Source: CALMEC01 sp963706315 (GTDB lineage: Bacteria > Actinomycetota > Thermoleophilia > Miltoncostaeales > Miltoncostaeaceae). From it: a DNA stretch of 64,000 bases. The position numbers were made by a program, and so were the translations under genes. Each line of letters starts with the position of its first letter. Within the stretch, counting starts at the first letter, position 1. The stretch covers positions 124,001 through 188,000 of the forward strand of contig CAVPMA010000013.1 of assembly GCA_963706315.1 (NCBI GenBank), given 5' to 3'. Shown here piece after piece: positions 8,652 to 16,499 of the stretch. The notes under the pieces are model-generated. The model ran no database searches. It worked only from the letters and a program-made list of their open reading frames with translations, and had not been told where the DNA came from.

Positions 8652-9281
8652 CTACCGAGACCGGCGTCCGGGACCGGACGGCCTCGCCGACCGCCGGCGG
8701 GCCGCCCGGATGAGCGACCGCACGGCGAGCTGCTTCCCGCGCGTGATCGCGAGGTCGGCGCCGGCCTCGCCGAGGTCGCGCATGAAGCGCCGATACGCCT
8801 CTCGCGGCGGCAAGTCGCGCAATGCGCGGGTGTATGCCAGCGCAGCGTCGAGCTGGGCACGGGTGACGCCGAGAGGATCGCGCGCCAGTGCGGCGGCGCC
8901 GCCGCCGCCACCGACGAGCGTGCCGACCGGATCGGCCAGGAAGGCGTTCATCGTCGCGCGCACCCCGTCGCCGACACCGAGTCCAAACGCAGCGACCCCG
9001 GTCGCCGCGATGTCGCCGCCCGTTTGCACGACGTGGGCTGCACCCCGGACGGCGCGACGGAAGGAGCCGGGCGTCCGCACACCGGTGCCGGATCCAGGCG
9101 CGCCGATGCGGTCGAGCCCCGACCAGGCGCGATCGACGACCGCCGCGGGCTCGTCCCCCGAGGGCCGTGACGTGGACGCGAGCCATACGCCCGCGGCCGC
9201 GAGGCCCAGCGCCACCACGACCACAACGGCGAGGTACTCCACCGTCGCCTGGCCTGCCCGGCCTCGGAGTCGCGGTCGCAT
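8652..9281 (-). CDS. TadE/Flp-like prepilin with an extended C-terminal domain
   Basis: A 209-residue protein starting with RGRAGQATVEYLAVVVVVAL, again a class III prepilin signal with Glu at +5, here followed by about 170 residues instead of the usual short tail. The tail contains a small-residue-rich segment (GVRATMNAFLADPVGTLVGG) and a helical part (ALAYTRALRDLPPREAYRRF). I do not recognise a named domain in it. It lies upstream of the small Flp-like gene on the same strand with a gap of about 110 bases, so the two may be co-expressed. It could be a minor pilin or a pseudopilin-anchored envelope protein. Confidence 0.65.
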   Translation of the reverse strand: MRPRLRGRAGQATVEYLAVVVVVALGLAAAGVWLASTSRPSGDEPAAVVDRAWSGLDRIGAPGSGTGVRTPGSFRRAVRGAAHVVQTGGDIAATGVAAFGLGVGDGVRATMNAFLADPVGTLVGGGGGAAALARDPLGVTRAQLDAALAYTRALRDLPPREAYRRFMRDLGEAGADLAITRGKQLAVRSLIRAARRRSARPSGPGRRSR

Positions 9282-9413
9282 GGGGCGACGCTAGGCGCGA
9301 GCCATGTCACAGCGCTGCCTTCGGACGTGCCAATACGGCCCCCGCGATGCACCGGCGGCCGACACGATTTCACAAGGCGGTATCCTCGGCGGGAACGACG
9401 GAGGAGTCCCGCG

Positions 9414-9722
9414 ATGTCAGTGATCGATACCCTCACTCGGCGTGCCGGAGGCCTTGCGGAGGACCTCCAGCACAGCGTGCGCCGGGCCCGGCTGGAAGGA
9501 GAGCGTCGCGTGCTCCAGCGGCAGCATCGAGCCACGCTGGAGGCACTGGGGAGCCGTGTCTACGAGCTCGTGCGCGCCGGTCATCTCCCCGACGGTGAGC
9601 TCGCCCCGGAACTTGCGAGCGTCGAGAACAAGTTGATGGAAATCGACGCGAAGTCGGTCGAGATCGACGCGATCAAGGGCGAGGGCGACGGTCCTCCCGA
9701 CGCCACCGACCCACCTCGCTGA
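9414..9722 (+). CDS. Small coiled-coil hypothetical protein
   Basis: A 102-residue soluble protein, mostly helical with heptad-like charged segments (RRARLEGERRVLQRQHRATLE) and an acidic-basic C-terminal helix ending in a Pro/Asp tail. No cysteine pairs, membrane segment or catalytic motif is visible. The ATG at 9414 is preceded by GGAGGAG at about 9 bases. It opens a run of four very small same-strand genes (9414-10848), which suggests an accessory operon-like group. The function is unknown; its size and shape suit an oligomeric scaffold. Confidence 0.7.
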   Translation: MSVIDTLTRRAGGLAEDLQHSVRRARLEGERRVLQRQHRATLEALGSRVYELVRAGHLPDGELAPELASVENKLMEIDAKSVEIDAIKGEGDGPPDATDPPR

Positions 9723-9824
9723 GGAGGGGCCAGACCCACGCCCACGACACCCTCGGATGGGTTGCAGGAGCGCCGAGCGGGTGTATCCTCTCGAAAGCTC
9801 CGTTGATGTCAGGAGGGACGGGGA

Positions 9825-10091
9825 ATGCGGGTCGAACCAGATCGCCAGGGGCACCACAGCTCAGAGGCGCCGGCCTGCCATCGATGCGGCGTGCCGCTGC
9901 TCGCCGAGGCCACGTTCTGCCCCTACTGCGAGCGCTGGCTCGACGAGCCGGGGCCGGTGCGGCGCCGCGACCCGGGAAGCCGCATGGGCGGACGCCTTGC
10001 GGTCATCACCGAGCGGGCGTTGCTCACCGCCGGGTTCGTATTCTTCGCGGCCGTCGCGATCATCTGCGTCGCCGCCGCGCTTCTGATCTAG
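9825..10091 (+). CDS. Zinc-ribbon single-pass membrane protein
   Basis: An 88-residue protein with an N-terminal zinc ribbon (CHRCGVPLLAEATFCPYC, two CxxC knuckles separated by 10 residues) and a C-terminal TM helix (ALLTAGFVFFAAVAIICVAA). The ribbon would face the cytoplasm. The ATG at 9825 follows GGAGG with 7-8 bases spacing. Such double-zinc-ribbon membrane proteins are common and uncharacterised in actinobacteria. No partner is evident other than the neighbouring small genes. Confidence 0.75.
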   Translation: MRVEPDRQGHHSSEAPACHRCGVPLLAEATFCPYCERWLDEPGPVRRRDPGSRMGGRLAVITERALLTAGFVFFAAVAIICVAAALLI

Positions 10092-10116
10092 CCGGGCTCG
10101 CCCCGCACGCAGTGCC

Positions 10117-10135
10117 GGTCCGCCGACGGCGGACC
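10117..10135 (+). terminator. Hairpin after zinc-ribbon membrane gene
   Basis: GGTCCGCC and GGCGGACC form a perfect 8-bp stem with a 3-base loop 25 bases after the stop at 10091. There is no clear T-run, so it may be a terminator of the GC-rich actinobacterial kind or an mRNA-stabilising hairpin. Confidence 0.4.
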
Positions 10136-10170
10136 GTGTCGTCGCTCCCCTCCATGGAGGTCAACAGGCT

Positions 10171-10341
10171 GTGACACGCATCCCGAACAACGAGCTCTAC
10201 GAGGTCGGCGACGAGGTCATCGGCCAGTTCCGCTGCGCGGTGTGCGACCTGCTGGTGGTGTCGCCGAAGGAGAACGACGGCGTGCTCGTCCTCCCCGCGT
10301 GCCCGTTGTGCAGCTCCGAGGAGTGGCGCCGGGTCGAGTAG
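10171..10341 (+). CDS. Small zinc-ribbon protein (56 aa)
   Basis: A 56-residue ORF starting at GTG 10171 with GGAGG at 10156-10160. The core reads FRCAVCDLLVV and, 17 residues later, LPACPLCSSEEW, giving a CxxC...CxxC rubredoxin/zinc-ribbon knuckle pair. The protein is otherwise strand-forming and ends in an acidic-aromatic tail. The motif, the ribosome binding site and the position between other small same-strand genes make it likely real despite its size, and many annotation pipelines would omit it. A role as a zinc-stabilised adaptor or nucleic-acid-binding protein is possible but not shown. Confidence 0.65.
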   Translation: MTRIPNNELYEVGDEVIGQFRCAVCDLLVVSPKENDGVLVLPACPLCSSEEWRRVE

Positions 10342-10425
10342 GTCACGTCGGCTGTCGCGCGAGCGGAACCATGACGCGGGGCTCTGCGATACTGGCCGCG
10401 TTCGTGTCGTCACAAGGGAGGGGAC

Positions 10426-10848
10426 ATGGCGAAGAAGGCCGACTTCACCGAGGACGAATGGACGGGGCTGCGAAAGGGCGTCACCGGCGCAGGGATGCTC
10501 GTCTCCGTCGGTCACCGTGACTTCACCGACAGCTTCGGCGAGGCGAGCGCGCTCGCGAAGCAGCTGGTGTCGGAGCGCGGCAGCGAGAGCCAGCTCGTCC
10601 GTGATCTCGCCGAGGGCCACGGAACTGGGTTCGGCTTCTTCAACTCGCCGAAGGAGGTCGAGGCGGAGACAATGGCCGCGCTTCACGCGTCCGTCGCACT
10701 GCTCAGCGAGAGGGCCCCGGACGAGCTGGATGCCTACCGTGGCCTGGTGCTCGACGTCGCCCAGGCCGTGGCCGAGGCGAAGGGCGGGGTCCAGGACGAG
10801 GAGAAGGCGGTCATCGAGCGGATCACCGCCGCGCTCGCAACGCCCTAG
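10426..10848 (+). CDS. TerB-like helical hypothetical protein
   Basis: A 140-residue acidic, all-helical protein. The C-terminal DEEKAVIERITAALATP segment and the regular helix spacing recall the tellurite-resistance TerB-like fold, but the metal-binding acidic pair of true TerB is not evident, so this is a weak fold-level guess. The start ATG at 10426 follows GGGAGGGGAC closely. There is no signal peptide or membrane segment. It is last in the run of small genes that begins at 9414 and is convergent with the GYD gene. Confidence 0.65.
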   Translation: MAKKADFTEDEWTGLRKGVTGAGMLVSVGHRDFTDSFGEASALAKQLVSERGSESQLVRDLAEGHGTGFGFFNSPKEVEAETMAALHASVALLSERAPDELDAYRGLVLDVAQAVAEAKGGVQDEEKAVIERITAALATP

Positions 10849-10858
10849 GGGTCCGGCC

Positions 10859-11143
10859 TCACGCCAGGCTGTCGAGGAACTCGTCGACCGACATCGCCGT
10901 GAGGGTGTCGACGCGAGCGCTCCCCCGGGCGGCCATCTCGGCGGAGAGCTTCGCCACCGCTTCGTCGTCAGGGGCGCTCACGATGCTCAGCATGTCGTAC
11001 GGTCCGAGCAGCGCCCACTGCTGCAGCACGCGCACCCCGCCCGCCTCGAACTCTCGGTTGACCTCGAACACGCGCTCTGGCGTCGCCTGAAGCGTCTGGA
11101 GCCCCTGCGGGCTGAGGGTTGAGAAGAGGAGGTAGGTCGGCAC
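10859..11143 (-). CDS. GYD domain protein
   Basis: A 94-residue protein matching the GYD family: it begins PTYLLFSTLSPQGLQTL, has the family motif as LLGPYDMLSIVSAPDDEA in the middle, and ends with the TAMSVDEFLDSL helix. The fold is a small alpha/beta ferredoxin-like dimer. The family has no established biochemical role. The hallmark Gly-Tyr-Asp triplet appears here as Gly-Pro-Tyr-Asp. It is transcribed opposite to the genes on both sides. Confidence 0.8.
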   Translation of the reverse strand: MPTYLLFSTLSPQGLQTLQATPERVFEVNREFEAGGVRVLQQWALLGPYDMLSIVSAPDDEAVAKLSAEMAARGSARVDTLTAMSVDEFLDSLA

Positions 11144-11209
11144 GGCGCGTCTGGCCGGAGTCTACCGCGCGGTTTCGTCTAGACTGCGCCGCCGTCCCCA
11201 CGAGAGGTA

Positions 11210-11530
11210 ATGATGTCGCGCGACTCCGATCCCACCCCGAGCGAGCTCCAGAAGGCGCTCTTCCTCTACGAGGCCACCGACCTCGAGAAATCGATGATCA
11301 AGTGGGCCCGCGAGCACTGGCCGATGGCCGCCCGCGGGATGCTCTACGCGAAGAGGGAGGCGCAGGACACCGTCAGCGGCGTCCGGGGGGTCCGCGACGA
11401 GCAGGCGAAGCTCGCGCTCGAGATCTCCGCGCGGCTCGCGATCTCGGAACGGGAGCTCTTGATCCGCGCCATCGCCGCGGTGCTCCCGGAGTGGCTCGAG
11501 TCCCGCTACGGACTCACGCCGAAGGAATAG
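11210..11530 (+). CDS. Hypothetical helical protein
   Basis: A 106-residue soluble, mainly helical protein (SELQKALFLYEATDLEKSM near the start; ISERELLIRAIAAVLPEWLE near the end). No recognised domain, cysteines or membrane segment. Two adjacent ATG codons (11210 and 11213) follow AGAGG, either of which could be used. It is convergent with the rhodanese gene and its stop is only a few bases away. The base composition and codon pattern match the neighbours, so the gene is likely real. Confidence 0.65.
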   Translation: MMSRDSDPTPSELQKALFLYEATDLEKSMIKWAREHWPMAARGMLYAKREAQDTVSGVRGVRDEQAKLALEISARLAISERELLIRAIAAVLPEWLESRYGLTPKE

Positions 11531-11536
11531 CGGCCG

Positions 11537-11878
11537 CTACTCCTTCGGCTCGACGGCGTAGCCCGCGGCCTGCCAGCCGTCCCAGCCGCCGACGAGCACG
11601 CCAACCCGGCTTCGCCCGCTGTCGAACGCCCACAGGGCGATCTTCATGCTGGTCGCCTCGCCGGACCGGTCGCAGTAGAAGATGAGCTCTTTGCCCTCCG
11701 GGAGACCGGCGATCTCCTTCTCGAACTCCATCGGGTCGATGCGGAGCGCTCCCTTGATCTTGGTGTCGGATTCGCGCCAGGTGAGCTCCCGGACGTCGAC
11801 GGTCTGAACGGGATCAGCCATCTTGAATGCGGCGGCGAGGTCCACCGCCTGCCAGCGCGATACGTCGTCCCAGGCCAT
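11537..11878 (-). CDS. Single-domain rhodanese-like sulfurtransferase
   Basis: A 113-residue rhodanese domain. The conserved features are TVDVRELTWRE after the first strand, GALRIDPMEF, and the active-site loop FYCDRSGEATSMKIA, in which the Cys is the persulfide-carrying residue; the C-terminal GGWDGWQAAGY motif is typical. Length and order match stand-alone rhodaneses that carry sulfane sulfur for thiosulfate or thiolation chemistry. The six-residue loop CDRSGE is compatible with sulfur rather than arsenate chemistry. The sulfur acceptor is unknown. Confidence 0.85.
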   Translation of the reverse strand: MAWDDVSRWQAVDLAAAFKMADPVQTVDVRELTWRESDTKIKGALRIDPMEFEKEIAGLPEGKELIFYCDRSGEATSMKIALWAFDSGRSRVGVLVGGWDGWQAAGYAVEPKE

Positions 11879-12039
11879 CCCGTCTCCTCATCGAGGTGCA
11901 CGAACGCGCGGGAACCTATCAGCCGTTTCGTGGTCGATCTCCTGCGTGTGCACGCTTGAGGCCCCGGTAAGGACGGCGAATCATCGGCTGTCGAACTTCG
12001 GCCGAACGGCCAATTGGCGCGGATCGGCGGAAAGCTACC

Positions 12040-12996
12040 TTGCGCCTACGTCACGGTGAACGCGTGCCGCCCCCCATCCAGACGGAACGGAAGGAGTCGC
12101 AACTGCTCTTCCCGGGAACAGCCCTCCACGCGATCTTCGAAAGCGCGACAGCGCTCGAGCGGGCGGAGGCATCGGCACGGGTGCTCGCTGCGCGAGCAGC
12201 CGGACATGCCGGGGCCCCCCGCGCCTTCGCCGAGCTCGCGGCGATCGCACCGGAAGGGTTGATCCCGACGCCTGGACGGGGGGCGGCTCACGTCGCCCGA
12301 CAGATCGAACGTGCCGCCGATGTCGCATCCGAGGCTCGTCCACTGCTCGGCGACGAGATCGTCGACGCGGTCGAGTGGGCGGCGGGAATGACGCGCCGCA
12401 TCGCGTCGACGTCCGACGCGCTGGATCCGGCCGGGGCCGCGCGCGCGGCACGGCGGGGTGTCGCCACAGTCCGCGGGCTGGTCGCCGGAACAGTTGACCG
12501 CGACGAGCGCTGGGAGGCCTTTCGGCTCGGCACCCACCTGCCGCGCGCGGCGTGGGTCAGCGCGCTGGTCCGGGCGGCGGCTTCCGTCGCCCATCAGACG
12601 AAGTCGCCGGAGGCCTGGCGGGTCGCGGCGGCCGTCACCGGGCTCGATCCGGAGCGTTCGGATGTCGCCGAACGACTGCTGTCTGACCGCACCGCGGTCG
12701 TCACGGCCGCTTTTTCGGTGTCGGAGGCCGAGGCCTCCCTCCTCGCGCTGCAGCGCCACCGCCAGGTGGGGATCGCAGCGCTTCCACTGGCCCGCGAGGC
12801 GCAGACACGTCTTCGCGAGGCCGCTCGACAGCTCGCCGACAAGCAGGGGATCGAGGAGGCCATGGACGGCCTGCTCGACGCGGTCGGCGCGCTCGCAGGG
12901 GCGATCGACCCCAGAGTCGCGGAGCCCGGGACCTCCCCCTTCCCCGGGCTCCGACGCCCTCTTCCGCGGTCCGGGACCCCGAGCCTGGCCTTGTGA
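12040..12996 (+). CDS. Large helical hypothetical protein
   Basis: A 318-residue, almost entirely helical cytoplasmic protein rich in Ala, Arg and Glu. Segments such as HVARQIERAADVASEA and WEAFRLGTHLPRAAW vaguely recall the repeated ER motif of the alpha-E domain family, but the match is too weak to name it. The start is uncertain: TTG at 12040 or GTG at 12064, neither with a strong ribosome binding site. The Pro-rich C-terminus ends in a TGA overlapped by a GTG (12993) that may be the start of the following acetyltransferase. Confidence 0.55.
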   Translation: MRLRHGERVPPPIQTERKESQLLFPGTALHAIFESATALERAEASARVLAARAAGHAGAPRAFAELAAIAPEGLIPTPGRGAAHVARQIERAADVASEARPLLGDEIVDAVEWAAGMTRRIASTSDALDPAGAARAARRGVATVRGLVAGTVDRDERWEAFRLGTHLPRAAWVSALVRAAASVAHQTKSPEAWRVAAAVTGLDPERSDVAERLLSDRTAVVTAAFSVSEAEASLLALQRHRQVGIAALPLAREAQTRLREAARQLADKQGIEEAMDGLLDAVGALAGAIDPRVAEPGTSPFPGLRRPLPRSGTPSLAL

Positions 12997-13125
12997 GCAC
13001 GCGCGCGGTCCTGCCCCTCGTCACCGGCGAGGCGGCAGAATCACCCGATCGCCGCATATCCCCCACCCCGACCGGCGCACATCCGTGACGCGATCCCCGC
13101 CGACGCGAGGACCATCGGCGCGCTC

Positions 13126-13668
13126 GTGGCGCACGGCCTCTCCGAGAAGGTCACCCCGGCATTCGGAGACCGGGCCGCCGATGCCGTGGCCGCCCTGGTC
13201 GTGCGCGACCTGTCACGCCCGACCGTCCGGTACTTCGTCGCGGAGACGGACGGCGAGGTGGTGGGCAGCGCCCGGCTCGCGCTCGGCCAGCAACGAAGCG
13301 AAGACGGCCTCCGGGCCGTCGCCCGGGCGATCGGATGGGCGCGGACGATCCGAGCCGCGATCGTGCTCGGGCTGCTGGTCCACACCCGGCTGGACGACGA
13401 CGAGGGGTACGTCGAGGAGCTCGCCGTGCGCGAGGACCGCCGACGCCGCGGGATCGGACGCGCGTTGCTCGAGGCGTGCGAGGCCACCGCGGCGAGGGCG
13501 GGCAAACGACGCTCGACCCTTTGGGTCGCCGGCCACAACGAGGCGGCCGTCGGGCTCTATCGCGCCACGGGGTACCGCGTCGTCCGCAGGCGACGCACCC
13601 TCCGGGGCCGGCTGTTGTTCGGGGCGCCCGTCGTCCTCCTGATGGAGAAACCCCTCCGCGACCCCTAG
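13126..13668 (+). CDS. GNAT-family N-acetyltransferase (5' end uncertain)
   Basis: A GNAT domain with the strand/loop YVEELAVREDRRRRGIGRAL, the R-R-x-G-I-G-R/A acetyl-CoA pyrophosphate loop, then a helix and the ALLEACEA and GYRVVRRRRTL segments. GTG 13126 is the only in-frame initiator, yet the codons before it encode IRDAIPADARTIGAL, the normal first strand and helix of the family. A GTG at 12993, overlapping the upstream stop (GTGA), opens a frame that would join the domain if one base near the C-run at 13070-13080 were removed. So the true start may be 12993, with a one-base shift. The substrate is unknown. Confidence 0.7.
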   Translation: MAHGLSEKVTPAFGDRAADAVAALVVRDLSRPTVRYFVAETDGEVVGSARLALGQQRSEDGLRAVARAIGWARTIRAAIVLGLLVHTRLDDDEGYVEELAVREDRRRRGIGRALLEACEATAARAGKRRSTLWVAGHNEAAVGLYRATGYRVVRRRRTLRGRLLFGAPVVLLMEKPLRDP

Positions 13669-13695
13669 CCGCCGGCGACCTCTACAGTTCCGCGC

Positions 13696-13896
13696 ATGCC
13701 GCCACAGTTGCCCGGACCGTCCCGCCGCGACCTGCTCATCTGGGGCGCCGGAATCGTGGTCGCCGCGGTCGCGACACTGATCGCCTCCGCGGCAGGCGCG
13801 CGGCTGGGATCGGCACTTACCGCCGGCGTGATCGCGCTCGTCGCGATCGTCGTCGGCGCCCTGGCGCTGGAGGCTCGGGACCGCTCGCAGCGCTGA
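13696..13896 (+). CDS. Small two-helix membrane protein
   Basis: A 66-residue protein with a basic N-terminus, two hydrophobic segments (LLIWGAGIVVAAVATLIAS and SALTAGVIALVAIVVGALAL) and a charged tail. No ribosome binding site of note is visible before the ATG at 13696, 27 bases after the GNAT stop. Small hairpin membrane proteins of this kind are common and unassigned. It is convergent with the kinase-like gene. Confidence 0.5.
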   Translation: MPPQLPGPSRRDLLIWGAGIVVAAVATLIASAAGARLGSALTAGVIALVAIVVGALALEARDRSQR

Positions 13897-13911
13897 CGGC
13901 CGAGCGGGACG

Positions 13912-15573
13912 TCAGCGCGGAGCGCCGATCAGCTCAGCCGCGTTGCCCCGGGCCACCGGGATCTCGAGGCGAACCCTGCCGCCGGGCCCTTTTTCGACGA
14001 CCAGCCGCCCGCCGATGCGGGTCGCCAGCGCCGCCGCGACACCAAGGCCCAGGCCGGCTCCCGGAATCGACTCCGAGTGGCGCCCGCGGAAGAACCGCTC
14101 GGCGGCGTGCGGGGCGTCCTCGGGACTGAGGCCCGGGCCGGTGTCGGTGACCTCGATCAGCACCGCCCCCTCGGCCGCGCGGACGGACATCGCGACCGTC
14201 CCGCCGCGGGGCGCGAACTTCGCCGCGTTGTCGACGAGCTCGGTCAGGACCTCCTCGACGAGCGCCGGGTCGGTCCGAACGTCGGGCAGGTCGGGAGCGA
14301 TGTCGAGCTCCACCCGCAGCGCGCGCTGCCGCAGGGCCGCGTCCCAATCGTGCGCGAGACCCCACAGCAGGCCGGCCACGCCGAACGTCTCGCGCCGCGG
14401 CGGACGGAGCGCGGGGTCGTGCGATGTTCCCCGAAGCAGCATGCGGACGACGCGGTCGAGCCGGTCGGTGGCGGCGAACAGCGCGCGCAGCGTGGGCGCG
14501 GAACTGGCGGGCACCTGCTTGTAGAGCTCCTTGCCCCGACTCTTGATCTCCTCGATGGGCGCGCGGAGCTGGCGGATCGCCGACCCCTCGAGCTGGCGGC
14601 GGAGGTTTGCGAGGCGTTCCTGCTCGGTACGCTCGGCGACGCTGACGAGCCGCCCACCCGGCACGGTCCACGCATCGATCTCCATCGTGCGTCCATCCTC
14701 GAGGTCGACGCGGGTGCCGACCGGCCCGGCGGCGTCGAGCCCCTCCCGGATCGCCGTGTCGATCGCCCCCCGGTCGTTCGTCGGCAGCCCGTCCAGGGTC
14801 CGCTCGAGGGCGAGGTTGCGAAGGCGCCCGCCGGACGGACCGCGACCTGCGACCCCCACCGGCAACGGCTCGATGGCGGCCGCGAGGAGCGCAAGCTCGC
14901 GATCCGCGATCTCGCCGAGATGCGCGAGCCGTTCGGCGCTCGTGCGAAGAGCGGTGCCGGCCCGTGCAAACTCACCTTCCACCGGGACTTCGACCGGCTG
15001 ACGCCCTGAGGCGATCGCCTCGGCCGCCGCCGTGAGCCGTGCAAGACGCCCCGACCGCCGACGCTCCCGCAAGTACACGCAGGCACCGGCGATCAACGCG
15101 AGCACGAGAGCCGCGAGTCCGCCGATCAGGGCCGTCGAGGCCGCGATTCCGGTCGGGCTGGTCTCACGCCGGAGCACGACGATCCGCTCGTTGGCGAGCG
15201 GTTGGCGCACCTCGACTGCACCGTCGAGGAGGCGACCCGACATGCCGGTGGTCGCGAGACGACCCGTCCAGTCGGCATCCGGGCGATCCCAGATGCCGGT
15301 CTCGGTGCCGGTTGTGGCGACGTCCTGGCCGATTCTCCCGACGAGCCGGGCCGGGTCACTAAAACTTGCAAGAAATGTCTGAATTTCGGCTGGCGTCGGC
15401 CGGGCCGGGAGGTCGGTCACGCCGGCTGCCCGCCGGAGCTCGCCGGCTGTGCTGTCGGCGCCCGATCGGATGTTGAGCAAGGCGCCGAGGGCTCCGATCA
15501 AGATCAACGCGACGAGGATCGCGACTCCGGCGAGCGAGGCCGCGAGAACGGGTGACCGAGGGCGTTCTCCCAT
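13912..15573 (-). CDS. Sensor histidine-kinase-like protein lacking the phospho-acceptor His
   Basis: A 553-residue membrane protein. TM1 is at about residues 9-34, then an extracytoplasmic region of about 110 residues, TM2 at about 142-168, a HAMP-like linker (AAAEAIASGRQPVEVPVEG), a PAS-like segment (LPVGVAGRGPSGGRLRNLAL) and a HATPase domain with N box (LVDNAAKFAP), G1 (DTGPGLS) and G2 (GAGLGLGVAAAL). The dimerisation segment reads AIRQLRAPIEEIKS where kinases have SHELRTPL, so Arg334 stands in place of the conserved His. ATP binding is probably kept but autophosphorylation on the usual residue is not possible. It has no adjacent response regulator and is divergent from a MerR-type gene. 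Confidence 0.75.
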   Translation of the reverse strand: MGERPRSPVLAASLAGVAILVALILIGALGALLNIRSGADSTAGELRRAAGVTDLPARPTPAEIQTFLASFSDPARLVGRIGQDVATTGTETGIWDRPDADWTGRLATTGMSGRLLDGAVEVRQPLANERIVVLRRETSPTGIAASTALIGGLAALVLALIAGACVYLRERRRSGRLARLTAAAEAIASGRQPVEVPVEGEFARAGTALRTSAERLAHLGEIADRELALLAAAIEPLPVGVAGRGPSGGRLRNLALERTLDGLPTNDRGAIDTAIREGLDAAGPVGTRVDLEDGRTMEIDAWTVPGGRLVSVAERTEQERLANLRRQLEGSAIRQLRAPIEEIKSRGKELYKQVPASSAPTLRALFAATDRLDRVVRMLLRGTSHDPALRPPRRETFGVAGLLWGLAHDWDAALRQRALRVELDIAPDLPDVRTDPALVEEVLTELVDNAAKFAPRGGTVAMSVRAAEGAVLIEVTDTGPGLSPEDAPHAAERFFRGRHSESIPGAGLGLGVAAALATRIGGRLVVEKGPGGRVRLEIPVARGNAAELIGAPR

Positions 15574-15681
15574 GGAATTTCAGGTTCGCCTCGGTGAGCT
15601 TTTCTCCTTCTCGTCTCGTATTCGTCCGGTATTGGGCATAAGATGCAACCTTGCTCCAAACGGACATGAGGATGGTGCGAC

Positions 15682-16368
15682 ATGGCACGTGAGCAGCGCA
15701 GGCTGCCCAGCCTTGGCCGGGTTGAGCCAGGGCGTCGCTCGCTGACAGCGAGCGAGGCAGCTGCAATTATCGGGGTGAGCGTCGCAACGGTTCGCGGCTG
15801 GGCCGACCAGGGTCGGCTCCCGTCACACAGAACCGTCGGCGGACACCGTCGATTTGACATGGAAGAACTGCGAGGGTGGCTCGACGAGCACGGGGCCCCG
15901 GTCCCGCGTCGGTTCTCCCTCAACGCGGCCCGCGCCGAGATCCCGGCTTGCCCGGACCTCGCGCGTGAGCTCAACTCGCGAAGCGACGCGGTGATCGACC
16001 GGGTGCTCCGGGGCTACGACCCGGCGGTTCCGACGATCACGCAGATCCCGAGCGAGACGGAGCTCCGACGGGCGGCGACGCGGTTCGTGAGGGTGGTGAC
16101 GGGAGCGCTCGAATCGGGCAACCCGTCGGCGTTCGCCGGGCGGGCGGAGATCGCGGGATACCGCGGCGGCCTGCAGGGTGAGCGCGGTGGCGGCGTCATG
16201 GTCGAGCACACCAGGCTTGCGCTGGCCGTGCTGCAGGAGGCCGAGGACGCCATCGCCGAGGGGAACGTGCACGACGAGCACGCCATGGCGTGCCTGTTGG
16301 CGGTGATCGACGGGGCGCAGGCCGCCGTCGCCCGCGGGTACGGCATCGCCTCGCAAGACGCCCTCTAG
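15682..16368 (+). CDS. MerR/excisionase-type DNA-binding protein with C-terminal helical domain
   Basis: A 228-residue regulator. Residues about 20-70 form a winged helix (LTASEAAAIIGVSVATVRGW, then HRTVGGHRRFDMEELRGWL), typical of MerR/BldC-like and excisionase HTH_17 proteins. The rest is helical, with no metal-binding cysteines, and may be a ligand or partner domain. GAGGATG lies before the ATG at 15682. The 108-base region shared with the divergent kinase-like gene is AT-richer than the surroundings and contains a TAAGAT -10-like element on this strand, so it is the likely regulatory region for both. Confidence 0.75.
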   Translation: MAREQRRLPSLGRVEPGRRSLTASEAAAIIGVSVATVRGWADQGRLPSHRTVGGHRRFDMEELRGWLDEHGAPVPRRFSLNAARAEIPACPDLARELNSRSDAVIDRVLRGYDPAVPTITQIPSETELRRAATRFVRVVTGALESGNPSAFAGRAEIAGYRGGLQGERGGGVMVEHTRLALAVLQEAEDAIAEGNVHDEHAMACLLAVIDGAQAAVARGYGIASQDAL

Positions 16369-16499
16369 GCCTCGAGAGAGCTCACGTGACATGACGCAGG
16401 CCGCCTCGGCGGTCCGCGTCATGCGTGCGCTGTCGCGCAAGCGCCCCGCAATGGCGAGGGTGGCAACCGTCGCCGCCTCGATGCCGCTCACGCAGGGCC

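Noticed and set aside
12994..12996. Stop readthrough joining the 12040 gene to the acetyltransferase
   Set aside because: The TGA is in frame with the acetyltransferase, but the intervening residues match neither protein and there is no redox motif; a frameshifted GTG start explains it better.
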